Assembly: GCA_030148625.1 (NCBI GenBank)
Contig: JASBTC010000432.1
Location: 1-20,465 of the forward strand
From: Sphingobium sp.
GTDB lineage: Bacteria; Pseudomonadota; Alphaproteobacteria; Sphingomonadales; Sphingomonadaceae
DNA: 20,465 nucleotides
Direction: 5' to 3'
Under the pieces are notes generated by a model, which saw nothing but the letters and a program-made list of their open reading frames with translations, was not told where the DNA came from and did no database searches. Within the stretch, counting starts at the first letter, position 1, and each line of letters opens with the position of its first letter. Positions 13,892 to 20,465 of the stretch are shown piece after piece. The position numbers and the translations under genes are program-made.

Positions 13892-14758
13892 ATGAGAGGC
13901 ACGCTCAAGGCAATCATTCTGTCGACCGCGCTGACCGCGCAATCCATCGCACCATTGATGGCTCAGACACGGCCGGCCCCGCAGGATCGACCGGTCCCTT
14001 TGCCTCGACCGATTCCCGATCGCCCTGTACCGCTGCCCCACCCCGTTCCCGGTCGCCCGGAGATCCAGCCACCTCGACCCAATCCGGGTTATCCCGGCTA
14101 TGATCGAGATCGCGGCTATGCCGGACGGATCGTCTGTGAATCGCGCAACAACCGGACCACGCGCTGCAACGCGCGCACCGAGAACCGCGTCGTATTGCTC
14201 ACCCGGGGCGGCAGCTGCTCGCAAGGACGCAACTGGGGTTATGACCGGCGTTCGATCTGGGTTTCGCGCAATTGCCGGGGCACTTTCGCCTATGGATATG
14301 GCAATGATTGGGGAAATGACTGGGGCAATGACCGCCCCGACAGGGACAAGGGCCCGAGCACCGGGCTGATCATCGGCGGCGTCGCCGTGGCGGCCGGCCT
14401 CGTCGCGTTGCTCGCGAGCCGGAGCAAGAAAACGAACGCCCCCGCAGAGACCAGCGAGCCCGCAACGCCGCCAAGCTATCCGCCGGGTCCGCCCGCCGCG
14501 ATCTCGGCCGATCTTGCGTCGATTCCGTCCGCTGCAAAGCCGTCGATGCAGACCTGCCTGTTCGAGGCATCGCGCCAGATCGGCGCAACCGGCGGGACGC
14601 GGCTGCGCTTCGATCGGGTGACCAGCACCGAACCCGGCAATGGCGGCTGGCGTTTCAAAGCGGATCTGACCGCGACCTATCCCGATGGCGACCGGTCGGT
14701 TCCGATCTATTGCCGCGCAACGCCGAACAAGGTGGTGCAACTCGACTTTACGAGTTGA
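13892..14758 (+). CDS. DUF3011 protein with proline-rich segment and transmembrane helix
   Basis: A 288-residue protein. Signal peptide residues 1-24 (cleaved after 'APLMA'). Residues ~27-66 are a Pro/Arg-rich repeat ('DRPVPLPRPIP', 'DRPVPLPHPVP'). DUF3011 follows at ~79-133: 'IVCESRNNRTTRCNA', 'LLTRGGSCSQGRNWGYDRRSIWVSRNCRGTF', with Cys82, 92, 109 and 128 probably forming two disulfides. A tandem Gly-Asn-Asp-Trp repeat comes next (~137-148), then one hydrophobic helix (~157-175, 'TGLIIGGVAVAAGLVALLA') and a C-terminal domain (~200-288) with two further Cys. It is probably anchored in the envelope; function unknown. DUF3011 is thought to be extracytoplasmic. Start ATG 13892 has a GGGAG ribosome-binding site at 7 nt; the frame is open 16 codons further upstream, but those residues precede the signal peptide. 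Confidence 0.82.
   Translation: MRGTLKAIILSTALTAQSIAPLMAQTRPAPQDRPVPLPRPIPDRPVPLPHPVPGRPEIQPPRPNPGYPGYDRDRGYAGRIVCESRNNRTTRCNARTENRVVLLTRGGSCSQGRNWGYDRRSIWVSRNCRGTFAYGYGNDWGNDWGNDRPDRDKGPSTGLIIGGVAVAAGLVALLASRSKKTNAPAETSEPATPPSYPPGPPAAISADLASIPSAAKPSMQTCLFEASRQIGATGGTRLRFDRVTSTEPGNGGWRFKADLTATYPDGDRSVPIYCRATPNKVVQLDFTS
14300..14332. repeat. 12-bp coding tandem repeat (Gly-Asn-Asp-Trp)
   Basis: Two full copies and a partial third of a 12-bp unit within the DUF3011 gene encode GNDW-GNDW-GND. The copies differ at wobble positions only. Confidence 0.8.
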
Positions 14759-14765
14759 ACGAAAC

Positions 14766-14806
14766 AGAATGGAGGGGCGGAGCGAACGGCCCCGCCCCTC
14801 CATTCT
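14766..14806. terminator. Long perfect hairpin between convergent genes
   Basis: A perfect 15-bp stem (14766-14780 with 14792-14806) and 11-nt loop starts 7 nt after the DUF3011 stop. No U-tract follows on the plus strand; on the minus strand the flank is CTGTTTCG. It probably ends or protects transcripts from both sides. Confidence 0.6.
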
Positions 14807-14952
14807 GACAATAGTCCCGAGTCCGGCCGCTAGTGTCGATCCGGTTCGGATTGAACCGCATCGACCCTGAATTTTCCTTTGTTTACCGCGATTTAGCTTC
14901 GCTGTCCTGCGGCTCCGAGTCGACAGGCGATTCGGCCTGCCTCGAAATCGCT

Positions 14953-15954
14953 CTAAAACACCACATCGAGAATGATCGTGTCGAGGTAGCGGCCCGCGGT
15001 CGGCGTTGCCTGTGCGGGATCGATGATCGCGCGGTAGGTGAAACCCTGCAACGTGCTTCCGTCATAAGTGCCGGGATTGGTGTCGGCCGTGGCGCTGCTG
15101 CGCCGTTCGCCGCCGCTCGGTCCCCAGCGGTTCGAGCCGGAACTGCCCTGATAGAGTTCGTAACGCAGATAGTTGGAATCGAGCCGCATGCGCCGCGAGC
15201 CGCCGGCATAATTGTCGCCATTGCTCAGCCCCACCGAATAGCTCGCCCCCGCGCTGCACCGGATCGAAATGGTTCGCGTCACCGGATTGAACTGCGAAAC
15301 GAGCGCCACCGTGCCGAATTCAACATCGGGCGCGGCAATGATGCAGTCATTCTCGACCGTGAGCGAGATATTGATGGTCACCGGCACACCGGTTCCCCAA
15401 TTGAGGGGCGTGAGCAATATCGGACGGACAAAGCCCGGGCTTTGCGAATAGGACAGGCAGACGGCCACACCCAGCGAGCAGACCGAGAAATACCAGCGCA
15501 GATTGACGCTGCCCTGATATGTGCCCGCCGCGAGCCCCGCGGTGGGCGTCGTACGGAAATAGAGCGGCAGCGTACCGCCCGGCCCCGAGAACAGGTTGAG
15601 CAGATCGAAGCTTGAGAAATCAACCTCCGACCCCGCCGGGATCGCGGCACCACCCGACGTGGACGATACCGCGAACGGGATCGTCCGCCCGCCCGGCCCG
15701 ACCAGCGTGAAGCTCGAGCTCTCCAGTCGAACCTTGAGATAGGATGTGGTCGCGATCGAGATCGCACTGCAGCCGAGCCCGCTCGACCCGCTGCCTTGTT
15801 GAGCGGTGCTGGCAGCGACGAAGGAACTGACCGAACCCAGGCTCGAGCTCGCCGTGGCGACGGTGCAGGAACCATAGGTCTGCGCATGCGCATCACCCGC
15901 CGCCAGCGCGCCAATGCAGCCCATCATGACGAGCATGACGCGGATCAGCGACAT
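14953..15954 (-). CDS. Csu-type tip subunit, two spore-coat-U (SCPU) domains
   Basis: A 333-residue secreted pilus protein corresponding in place and layout to CsuE, the tip adhesin of archaic chaperone-usher pili. Signal peptide residues 1-25 (cleaved after 'AAGDAHA'). The first SCPU-like domain (~26-175) starts 'QTYGSCTVATASS'; the second (~195-333) includes 'ISLTVENDCIIAAPDVEFGTVA', 'TRTISIRCSAGASYSVGLSNG', 'RRMRLDSNYLRYELYQ' and ends 'GRYLDTIILDVVF', a typical donor-strand-accepting subunit end. ATG 15954 overlaps the end of the usher gene by 10 nt, so translation is coupled. It is the last gene of the operon, convergent with the DUF3011 gene. The adhesive target is unknown. Confidence 0.88.
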   Translation of the reverse strand: MSLIRVMLVMMGCIGALAAGDAHAQTYGSCTVATASSSLGSVSSFVAASTAQQGSGSSGLGCSAISIATTSYLKVRLESSSFTLVGPGGRTIPFAVSSTSGGAAIPAGSEVDFSSFDLLNLFSGPGGTLPLYFRTTPTAGLAAGTYQGSVNLRWYFSVCSLGVAVCLSYSQSPGFVRPILLTPLNWGTGVPVTINISLTVENDCIIAAPDVEFGTVALVSQFNPVTRTISIRCSAGASYSVGLSNGDNYAGGSRRMRLDSNYLRYELYQGSSGSNRWGPSGGERRSSATADTNPGTYDGSTLQGFTYRAIIDPAQATPTAGRYLDTIILDVVF

Positions 15955-18263
15955 GTCACCGGCCCGATCATCGCAACCTCCACATCCCGTGCCGGCGCCG
16001 GAATTTCGGCACTGCACCGGCCGCCATCGGGCAATGTGACCGCGACCCTGTTCGATTCCTCGAGCGCCTCGACGAAGAGCAGCCCGTCCCATCCGATGGC
16101 AAGCGGCGCGCCGCCATTGACCGAAGCGACCGCGCCGACGGGAAGCGGCGCGCCTGCGCCGTCGACCAGCGTGATACGGCCCGAACGCATGGCCTTGATA
16201 TCGAAGTTCAGCACCACGCCGCTGCCCCGCGCCACGGCGACCCGTTGCTCGACCACGGGCACCGAGACATCGGCCGGCAGTCCGAACGGATCGATCGAAT
16301 AGCGTCCGGCATAATAAGCGGTGACCCATGGCACGAGGACATGCCCGTTCCCGTCACTCTTGCCGACAAGCTGATTCTCGTAGTGCACGGGCACGCCGCC
16401 GCGGCCTCCGGTGTTCACCAGCGCGAAGGAATCGGCGATACGGTTGGCAACGAACACATCGTCGTCCATCGCGACAATCGATCCGCTGACGCCCGCCCAG
16501 CGGGTGATATCGTCCGCGCGCCCAAATGCGCCGCCGCGCACTTCCATCGCGGCGGTGCGCCATGCGAGTTCGCCCGCGCCGTAGAATCCCGTATCGGACG
16601 CGCGCGCCAGCGTAGCACTGCCGCCCAGTCCGCCGCCCGCCGGAACCGCACGGCTATAATCGGCGCGCAGCGTCGTCGCGCCCCGCGCCTCGCGCGCGAC
16701 ACTGGCCGCAACGACACCGCGCCGCCCGCCAAGCGGCAGGATGAGATTGAACGCGCCCGCCCATTGACGGCGGCGAACCTCATAGGTGCCCGACGTGAAC
16801 AGCGTGACTCCACCAGCAAGCGGCATCGACCATGATCCGCTCGCCAGGCCGAGATCCTGACCGCGCCCATCGCTCGTCGCGATATAGCTTGCGCCGAAAT
16901 TGCCGAGTGCGTCGCTCGAAAGGCTGGTGGCAATAGTGGTCGTCACCCGCGCGCTGTGGCGGTCACCCAGGCTGGAGAGATCCGAAAAATCCTCGCTCTC
17001 GCGGACATGGCTGGCGGCGAAGCCGAAACGGCGCGCGCGATATTGATAACCGACGCTCAGCCGTTCGCCGCTTTCGCCATGCTCGTCGCTCAGCGCATAG
17101 CCGGCATTCACCACGCCGGCATTGCCGAGTTGAACCAGCGCGCCCAGATTGGCCGCGGCAAATCCACTGCTCGCTTCGACCGATCCCTCGATCGTGACGA
17201 ATGGCGAGACGCCGTAGCGCAGCGCGCCGGTCGCAGCGGGAGCGCCATAGTCGAAATCCTTTCGTCCATAGTTCCGGCGCAGCACCCCGACCGAACCCGA
17301 GAAATCGAGCAAGCCGGGGCGAAGCAGATCGTTGCTGACGTAGAAGGGAATGGTGGTCATGACGCGTCGACCGAGAATGTCGGTAACCGCGAGCGTCGCT
17401 TGTCCGGCGCCATTGAGCCCGGGCATCGCGCCGATGGAGAAAGCGCCAGGCGCCACTTGCCCGCCGCCGGTGCGATAACCGTCGATGAGGAGGTCGACTG
17501 CGGACGGCAGGCGCGCATCGCCTGCGAAGGCCGGCAATGGATAGGTGATCACGTCGGGCCGCACCGAGAAATCGCGCGATATCTGAAGGCCCGCCATACG
17601 GACGGGGCGATTGCCGGGCAGGCTGCGCGTGACGAAATCGCCGGCCTCATAAGTGACCATGTGCTCGTCGTCCGAATAGGTCCAGTTCAGGTCGTAGCGG
17701 ATCATGTGCCGCCCCTGCATCGCGCCGGTCAGCGACACTTGCCCGAAATCGCCGAACATCCGGACTTCGGCCCATGCCGCGGTACGCGGGGCACGATCAT
17801 CGGTGTCGGTGAAGTTGAGATCATAGTTGAGCACCACGCCAAAACTGCTCTGCGGTCGCTCGCGCTTCGTGCCGGCTGCACCGCCGATCGACTGGCGCGG
17901 AAGCCAGTCCGTCGGAACATCGATCCGAAGCCGTTGATTGGCCTGATCATAGTCGATCGCGACGCCGGGAAGACCGTCGAGCACAACCTCTCCCGACAGA
18001 CCGGCGGGCAGCGCGATGCCCGCTGCCGTCAGATCGGATGCCGCCATCCGGAACCGGCCCTCTACCAGCGTCACGGGCACGATCAGCCCGGAGGACGCGC
18101 CGTTCACGACAAGCTCGAGCTGAAGCTGCTGTACCGTGATCGCCACGGCGCCATCATCCGCTGCCGGGATACCGGTGAACCGGCCGGAGGACGCGAAGAG
18201 CGGCTGCGCGACAAGCCCGACGAGGCAGGCCAGCAGGCCGGGCAGCATCCGCACCCTGCGCAT
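15945..18263 (-). CDS. Csu-type fimbrial outer-membrane usher
   Basis: A 772-residue usher, the outer-membrane pore that assembles and secretes pilus subunits. Signal peptide with core 'LPGLLACLVGLVAQPLFA', then the N-terminal chaperone-binding domain ('LQLELVVNGASSGLIVPVTLVEGRFRM' region), the barrel and plug ('SSFGVVLNYDLNFTDTD', 'RMAGLQISRDFSVRPDVITYPLPAFAGDARLPSAVDLLIDGYR', 'GLNGAGQATLAVTDILGR'), and C-terminal beta-sandwich domains ('GRITLVDGAGAPLPVGAVASVNGG', 'GRCSAEIPAP'). About 780 residues is the usual length of archaic (sigma) ushers, shorter than PapC/FimD. The start is uncertain: ATG 18263 gives a compact signal peptide, GTG 18287 adds eight residues and ATG 18248 removes five; none has a strong ribosome-binding site. 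It follows the chaperone gene after 64-88 nt and overlaps the tip-subunit gene. Confidence 0.92.
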   Translation of the reverse strand: MRRVRMLPGLLACLVGLVAQPLFASSGRFTGIPAADDGAVAITVQQLQLELVVNGASSGLIVPVTLVEGRFRMAASDLTAAGIALPAGLSGEVVLDGLPGVAIDYDQANQRLRIDVPTDWLPRQSIGGAAGTKRERPQSSFGVVLNYDLNFTDTDDRAPRTAAWAEVRMFGDFGQVSLTGAMQGRHMIRYDLNWTYSDDEHMVTYEAGDFVTRSLPGNRPVRMAGLQISRDFSVRPDVITYPLPAFAGDARLPSAVDLLIDGYRTGGGQVAPGAFSIGAMPGLNGAGQATLAVTDILGRRVMTTIPFYVSNDLLRPGLLDFSGSVGVLRRNYGRKDFDYGAPAATGALRYGVSPFVTIEGSVEASSGFAAANLGALVQLGNAGVVNAGYALSDEHGESGERLSVGYQYRARRFGFAASHVRESEDFSDLSSLGDRHSARVTTTIATSLSSDALGNFGASYIATSDGRGQDLGLASGSWSMPLAGGVTLFTSGTYEVRRRQWAGAFNLILPLGGRRGVVAASVAREARGATTLRADYSRAVPAGGGLGGSATLARASDTGFYGAGELAWRTAAMEVRGGAFGRADDITRWAGVSGSIVAMDDDVFVANRIADSFALVNTGGRGGVPVHYENQLVGKSDGNGHVLVPWVTAYYAGRYSIDPFGLPADVSVPVVEQRVAVARGSGVVLNFDIKAMRSGRITLVDGAGAPLPVGAVASVNGGAPLAIGWDGLLFVEALEESNRVAVTLPDGGRCSAEIPAPARDVEVAMIGPVTCR

Positions 18264-18351
18264 CCGCGCTGAAGGAACGGATCGCACTGCGCATCACCGG
18301 CCGATGCCGGTCCCACATGAAAGGGAAAGAAAGCATCCCGCGATCATCGTC

Positions 18352-19104
18352 TCAGCCACCGCTCGATGCGCCCATGGTCATGGCCTCGCCATTCACATTG
18401 AGCCTGAGCGCACCGGCGCCCGTGCCGTCCGGCAACGGCCAGCGCATCGTCGCCCCCGCCAGCACATAGCCGAGCAGCCCGGGGGCGAACGGCGCCTTGT
18501 CCGCCTCGAAACCAGCATTGACGAGGCGTACATGAGTCTGGCCGGCATTGTGCACTTCCAGAAACCGTTTCCCGCCTTCGTTCATGATCCGCCAGCCGAG
18601 CGATTGCGGTGACGCCTTGGACGCGCCTGCATTCGGCCGGGACCGCCCTTCGCCATAGGAAAAGAGTGGAATGGCGTAGCGCATGCGAAACTGGATGCGC
18701 GCCGCGCTCGCCTGATGCTGCTGCGCATCCGCCAGCGGAATCTCGTCGACGATGACCCGATAGGCGCGCTCCGTACCAGCCGGCACGACCTCGGTACGCG
18801 TCAGCCGGACAAGCTGGCGCTGGCCCGGCTCGATCCGGACCATCGGCGGCGTGCCGACCACTTCGGATTGCGGCGCATAGACATCGCCGGCATCGGATTG
18901 CTGCCAGCCGAACACCCGTACCTGAAGCTGGATCGGTGCCTTTCCGGGATTTTCCAGCCAGAGCGCGGTCGCGCGCTGTGTGGTTTCGATCACCGGATCG
19001 ACCGGCCAGATCAGCACCGCGCCCGACTGCGCAAGTGCTGCGCCGGGCAGCAGCATCCCCAATGATGCGAGCAGCCGGGCAACCGGAATGATGCAGTTTC
19101 GCAT
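18352..19104 (-). CDS. Csu-type periplasmic pilus chaperone
   Basis: A 250-residue PapD-like chaperone. Signal peptide residues 1-25 (cleaved after 'LPGAALA'). The first Ig-like domain has 'LIWPVDPVIETTQRATALWLENPGKAPIQLQVRVFGW' and the FGL-like edge 'PPMVRIEPGQRQLVRLTR', then 'ERAYRVIVDEIPL'; the second domain has 'AIPLFSYG', 'FLEVHNAGQTHVRLVNAGF' and 'LLGYVLAGATMRWPLP'. It would fold SCPU subunits in the periplasm by donor-strand complementation and hand them to the usher. It begins 22 nt after the preceding subunit gene. The ribosome-binding region contains a run of eight G (19112-19119) ahead of the ATG. Confidence 0.92.
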   Translation of the reverse strand: MRNCIIPVARLLASLGMLLPGAALAQSGAVLIWPVDPVIETTQRATALWLENPGKAPIQLQVRVFGWQQSDAGDVYAPQSEVVGTPPMVRIEPGQRQLVRLTRTEVVPAGTERAYRVIVDEIPLADAQQHQASAARIQFRMRYAIPLFSYGEGRSRPNAGASKASPQSLGWRIMNEGGKRFLEVHNAGQTHVRLVNAGFEADKAPFAPGLLGYVLAGATMRWPLPDGTGAGALRLNVNGEAMTMGASSGG

Positions 19105-19111
19105 AAACGTT

Positions 19112-19119
19112 CCCCCCCC
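19112..19119 (-). repeat. G8 homopolymer at the chaperone ribosome-binding site
   Basis: Eight consecutive G on the coding strand within the Shine-Dalgarno region, ending 7 nt before the chaperone ATG. Length change would alter ribosome-binding-site spacing. Confidence 0.8.
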
Positions 19120-19126
19120 TCAAATC

Positions 19127-19657
19127 TCACCAACTCAGCGTCACGGTCAGCGTGTCGCCATAGGTACCGGCTGGCCGCGCCCCGGACAGTGTCAGCCGGC
19201 CGTAGACCGGCAGCCGCACGTCATTGGCGTTGATCGCGGTCACCGCGATTCCGACTGGCGACGCCGCCGCGATCGGCTGTGTGCAGGCGGCATCGCTGCA
19301 CAACGCATAGGTGATGCGGTTCGCGACATCCGCGCCCCGCTGCAAATGGCGGATCCCCCCCGCTCCATGCGCGCCCGCATCGATCGACATCGAAAGACTG
19401 GTCTGCGGCGTGCAGCGCAGCGTGATCGTCTGGTTCGCCGACAGGCTCGCCGAATGCGTACCTGCCGAAAGCGCCGGCGCTTCTCCGAAATCGAGATGCC
19501 CGAAGCTTGACGATGCCGCCCCCGGCCCTTCGATCAGGCACCCCGCCGCAATGGTGGCCCCCACCTGGAAGGACTTGCCGGTTTCCGCCCGTACCGGAAC
19601 AGGCGGGATCGTCGCTGCGGCCGCGAGCATCGCGGCGACGGTGGCGATCCGTTTCAC
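19127..19657 (-). CDS. Spore-coat-U domain pilus subunit (second)
   Basis: A 176-residue secreted SCPU subunit, matching CsuA or CsuB by position. Signal peptide from GTG 19657 ('MKRIATVAAMLAAAATIPPVPVRA'), then 'SFQVGATIAAGCLIEGPGAASSSFGHLDFG', 'LSANQTITLRCTPQTSLSMSIDAGAH', 'RITYALCSDAACTQPI', 'LPVYGRLTLSGARPAGTYGDTLTVTLSW'. Conserved Cys in 'AGCLI' and 'LRCTP' form the usual SCPU disulfide; a second pair ('LCSDAACTQ') is extra. The GTG start is preferred because it begins a proper signal peptide 16 nt after the previous stop; an open frame continues upstream over the previous gene but is only its overlapping frame. Co-transcribed with its neighbours. Confidence 0.9.
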   Translation of the reverse strand: MKRIATVAAMLAAAATIPPVPVRAETGKSFQVGATIAAGCLIEGPGAASSSFGHLDFGEAPALSAGTHSASLSANQTITLRCTPQTSLSMSIDAGAHGAGGIRHLQRGADVANRITYALCSDAACTQPIAAASPVGIAVTAINANDVRLPVYGRLTLSGARPAGTYGDTLTVTLSW

Positions 19658-19673
19658 CTGTCCGACGCCTCGA

Positions 19674-20216
19674 TCAGAGCTCGAGCGTGACGAGCACCGT
19701 ATCCGAATAGGTACCGGTGACGAGCCCCGCCGCGCCATAGGCGCGCCCATAGACGCGAATATTCTGCGCACTGCCATCGCTGGCCAAGGCCAGGCTGCCG
19801 TTGATCGCGATCAGCGTGTTGCGGCCGGCGTCGGAATAGAGGCCATATTTCACATATTTCCCCGCCGCACTGGCATGCGCCATCGCGCGATTGCCGCTCC
19901 CCGTGCCCAGGCCGTCATGTTCACCCGCGCCGAAGGTCAGCGAGGGGGCGATGCCCGGGCTGCACTGGATCGCAATGCCCGTACCACTGCCGACGGCTTC
20001 TCCATCGGCGCTCGTGAACAGGCTGTTGCGCGATCCGAAATCCACGGTGCCGAAATCGCTGCTGCCCGCACCATCATTGGTCAGCTGGCCATTGATGATG
20101 CATCCGCTGGTGAGCGTAATCGTCGCATCGACGGTGCCGGTGATATCGGCCTTTGCGGCGGTACCCGCCGAGATCGCAAGCAACGCAGCGGCTGCATAAA
20201 CTGATTTTCTGTGCAT
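19674..20216 (-). CDS. Spore-coat-U domain pilus subunit (first, probable major pilin)
   Basis: A 180-residue secreted SCPU subunit, first gene of the operon and so the likely CsuA/B-type major pilin. ATG 20216 lies 6 nt after a GGAGA ribosome-binding site. Signal peptide residues 1-25 ('MHRKSVYAAAALLAISAGTA', cleaved after 'AAKA'). The mature domain has 'ATITLTSGCIINGQLTNDGAGSSDFGTVDFG', 'IAIQCSPGIAPSLTFGAGEHD', 'VKYGLYSDAGRNTLI' and 'IRVYGRAYGAAGLVTGTYSDTVLVTLEL'; the Cys in 'SGCII' and 'IQCSP' form the SCPU disulfide. Assembly is by donor-strand exchange. An AT-rich 249-nt region upstream probably carries the operon promoter. Confidence 0.92.
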   Translation of the reverse strand: MHRKSVYAAAALLAISAGTAAKADITGTVDATITLTSGCIINGQLTNDGAGSSDFGTVDFGSRNSLFTSADGEAVGSGTGIAIQCSPGIAPSLTFGAGEHDGLGTGSGNRAMAHASAAGKYVKYGLYSDAGRNTLIAINGSLALASDGSAQNIRVYGRAYGAAGLVTGTYSDTVLVTLEL

Positions 20217-20291
20217 CGAATTCTCCATTGATCCATCCAAGAGGACAATGCTTGTCATCGCACAACGCCCCAATGATAATCACGATATCAC

Positions 20292-20310
20292 CGGATTTTA
20301 TTCAAATCCG
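20292..20310. repeat. AT-rich hairpin in the pilus operon leader
   Basis: CGGATTT (20292-20298) and AAATCCG (20304-20310) form a perfect 7-bp stem with a 5-nt loop, 76-94 nt upstream of the first pilin start. Confidence 0.45.
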
Positions 20311-20412
20311 AACTCAATCAGACTATGAATGATTCAATAAAGAACAACAGTTAAACAATCATTATTCAGCACAGGCGACACACAGGGAAAACAGCCCGAT
20401 TTTCGGGATATA

Positions 20413-20455
20413 ATACTATCCATAATGGCCAGTATTGGAAATATATACTATCCAT
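20413..20455. promoter_or_regulatory. Direct 11-bp repeats upstream of the pilus operon
   Basis: ATACTATCCAT occurs exactly at 20413-20423 and 20445-20455, a period of 32 bp (about three helical turns), 197-240 nt upstream of the first pilin start. Placement on one DNA face suggests a pair of regulator-binding sites, but no protein can be named. Confidence 0.45.
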
Positions 20456-20465
20456 TTTGGGTGGT

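Noticed and set aside
16956..18272. 438-codon plus-strand open frame
   Set aside because: Antisense to the usher gene, which is certain; composition (many Ile/Arg/Ala-Asp repeats) is the mirror of coding DNA.
1..20465. CRISPR array, tRNA or rRNA genes, IS transposase, toxin-antitoxin pair
   Set aside because: I found no regularly spaced direct repeats of CRISPR type, no cloverleaf or rRNA sequence, and no transposase or TA motifs on either strand.

Overview
The window reads as chromosomal DNA of a GC-rich alphaproteobacterium, most likely a sphingomonad. The reasons are the strong GC/GCG codon bias, a TonB-dependent receptor linked to catabolic genes, DUF885-, CPBP- and DUF6306-type proteins of the kind common in that group, and a Csu-like chaperone-usher operon. 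This assignment is an inference from protein style; no rRNA or tRNA gene is present to fix it.

Left third (1-10492), an accessory catabolic island. On the minus strand, reading right to left, are a phytanoyl-CoA-dioxygenase-family Fe(II)/2-oxoglutarate oxygenase (10492-9710), an SHMT-like PLP enzyme (9613-8291), an SGNH esterase (6991-5813), a Tat-signal M19 dipeptidase-like protein (5622-4528), a DUF885/CPBP chimeric ORF (4394-3144), a TonB-dependent receptor (2896-566) and the start of a PQQ-dependent lipoprotein dehydrogenase cut by the window edge (488-1). A LysR regulator (7227-8119) is divergent from the esterase, with LysR-type inverted repeats between them. Together they suggest uptake of a substrate through the outer membrane, periplasmic hydrolysis and oxidation, then cytoplasmic hydroxylation and retro-aldol cleavage; the substrate is unknown. 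Several members look damaged. The lysR gene has a 1-nt frameshift, the DUF885 part has lost its zinc half, an internal segment and a clear start, and the dipeptidase lacks the usual HxD and bridging-Glu metal ligands. A pair of inverted dRS3-like repeats sits between lysR and the PLP-enzyme gene.

Middle (10493-14952), small unlinked genes: a DUF6306 protein, a TetR regulator with a TTG start and a 16-nt palindrome just upstream, an 8-stranded-type outer-membrane beta-barrel protein with a textbook terminator, a 59-aa basic small ORF with a strong ribosome-binding site, and a DUF3011 protein with a proline-rich segment and a transmembrane helix.

Right third (14953-20216), a complete Csu-like (archaic chaperone-usher) pilus operon on the minus strand, in the order two spore-coat-U subunits, chaperone, usher, two-domain tip subunit. 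Coupling is tight: 16 nt, 22 nt, a short gap before the usher, then a 10-nt overlap. The AT-rich upstream region (20217-20465) holds repeated candidate regulatory motifs.

The points most worth following up are the DUF885/CPBP chimera, the oxygenase plus SHMT-like pair, the metal-ligand-poor M19 protein, and the 59-aa ORF.
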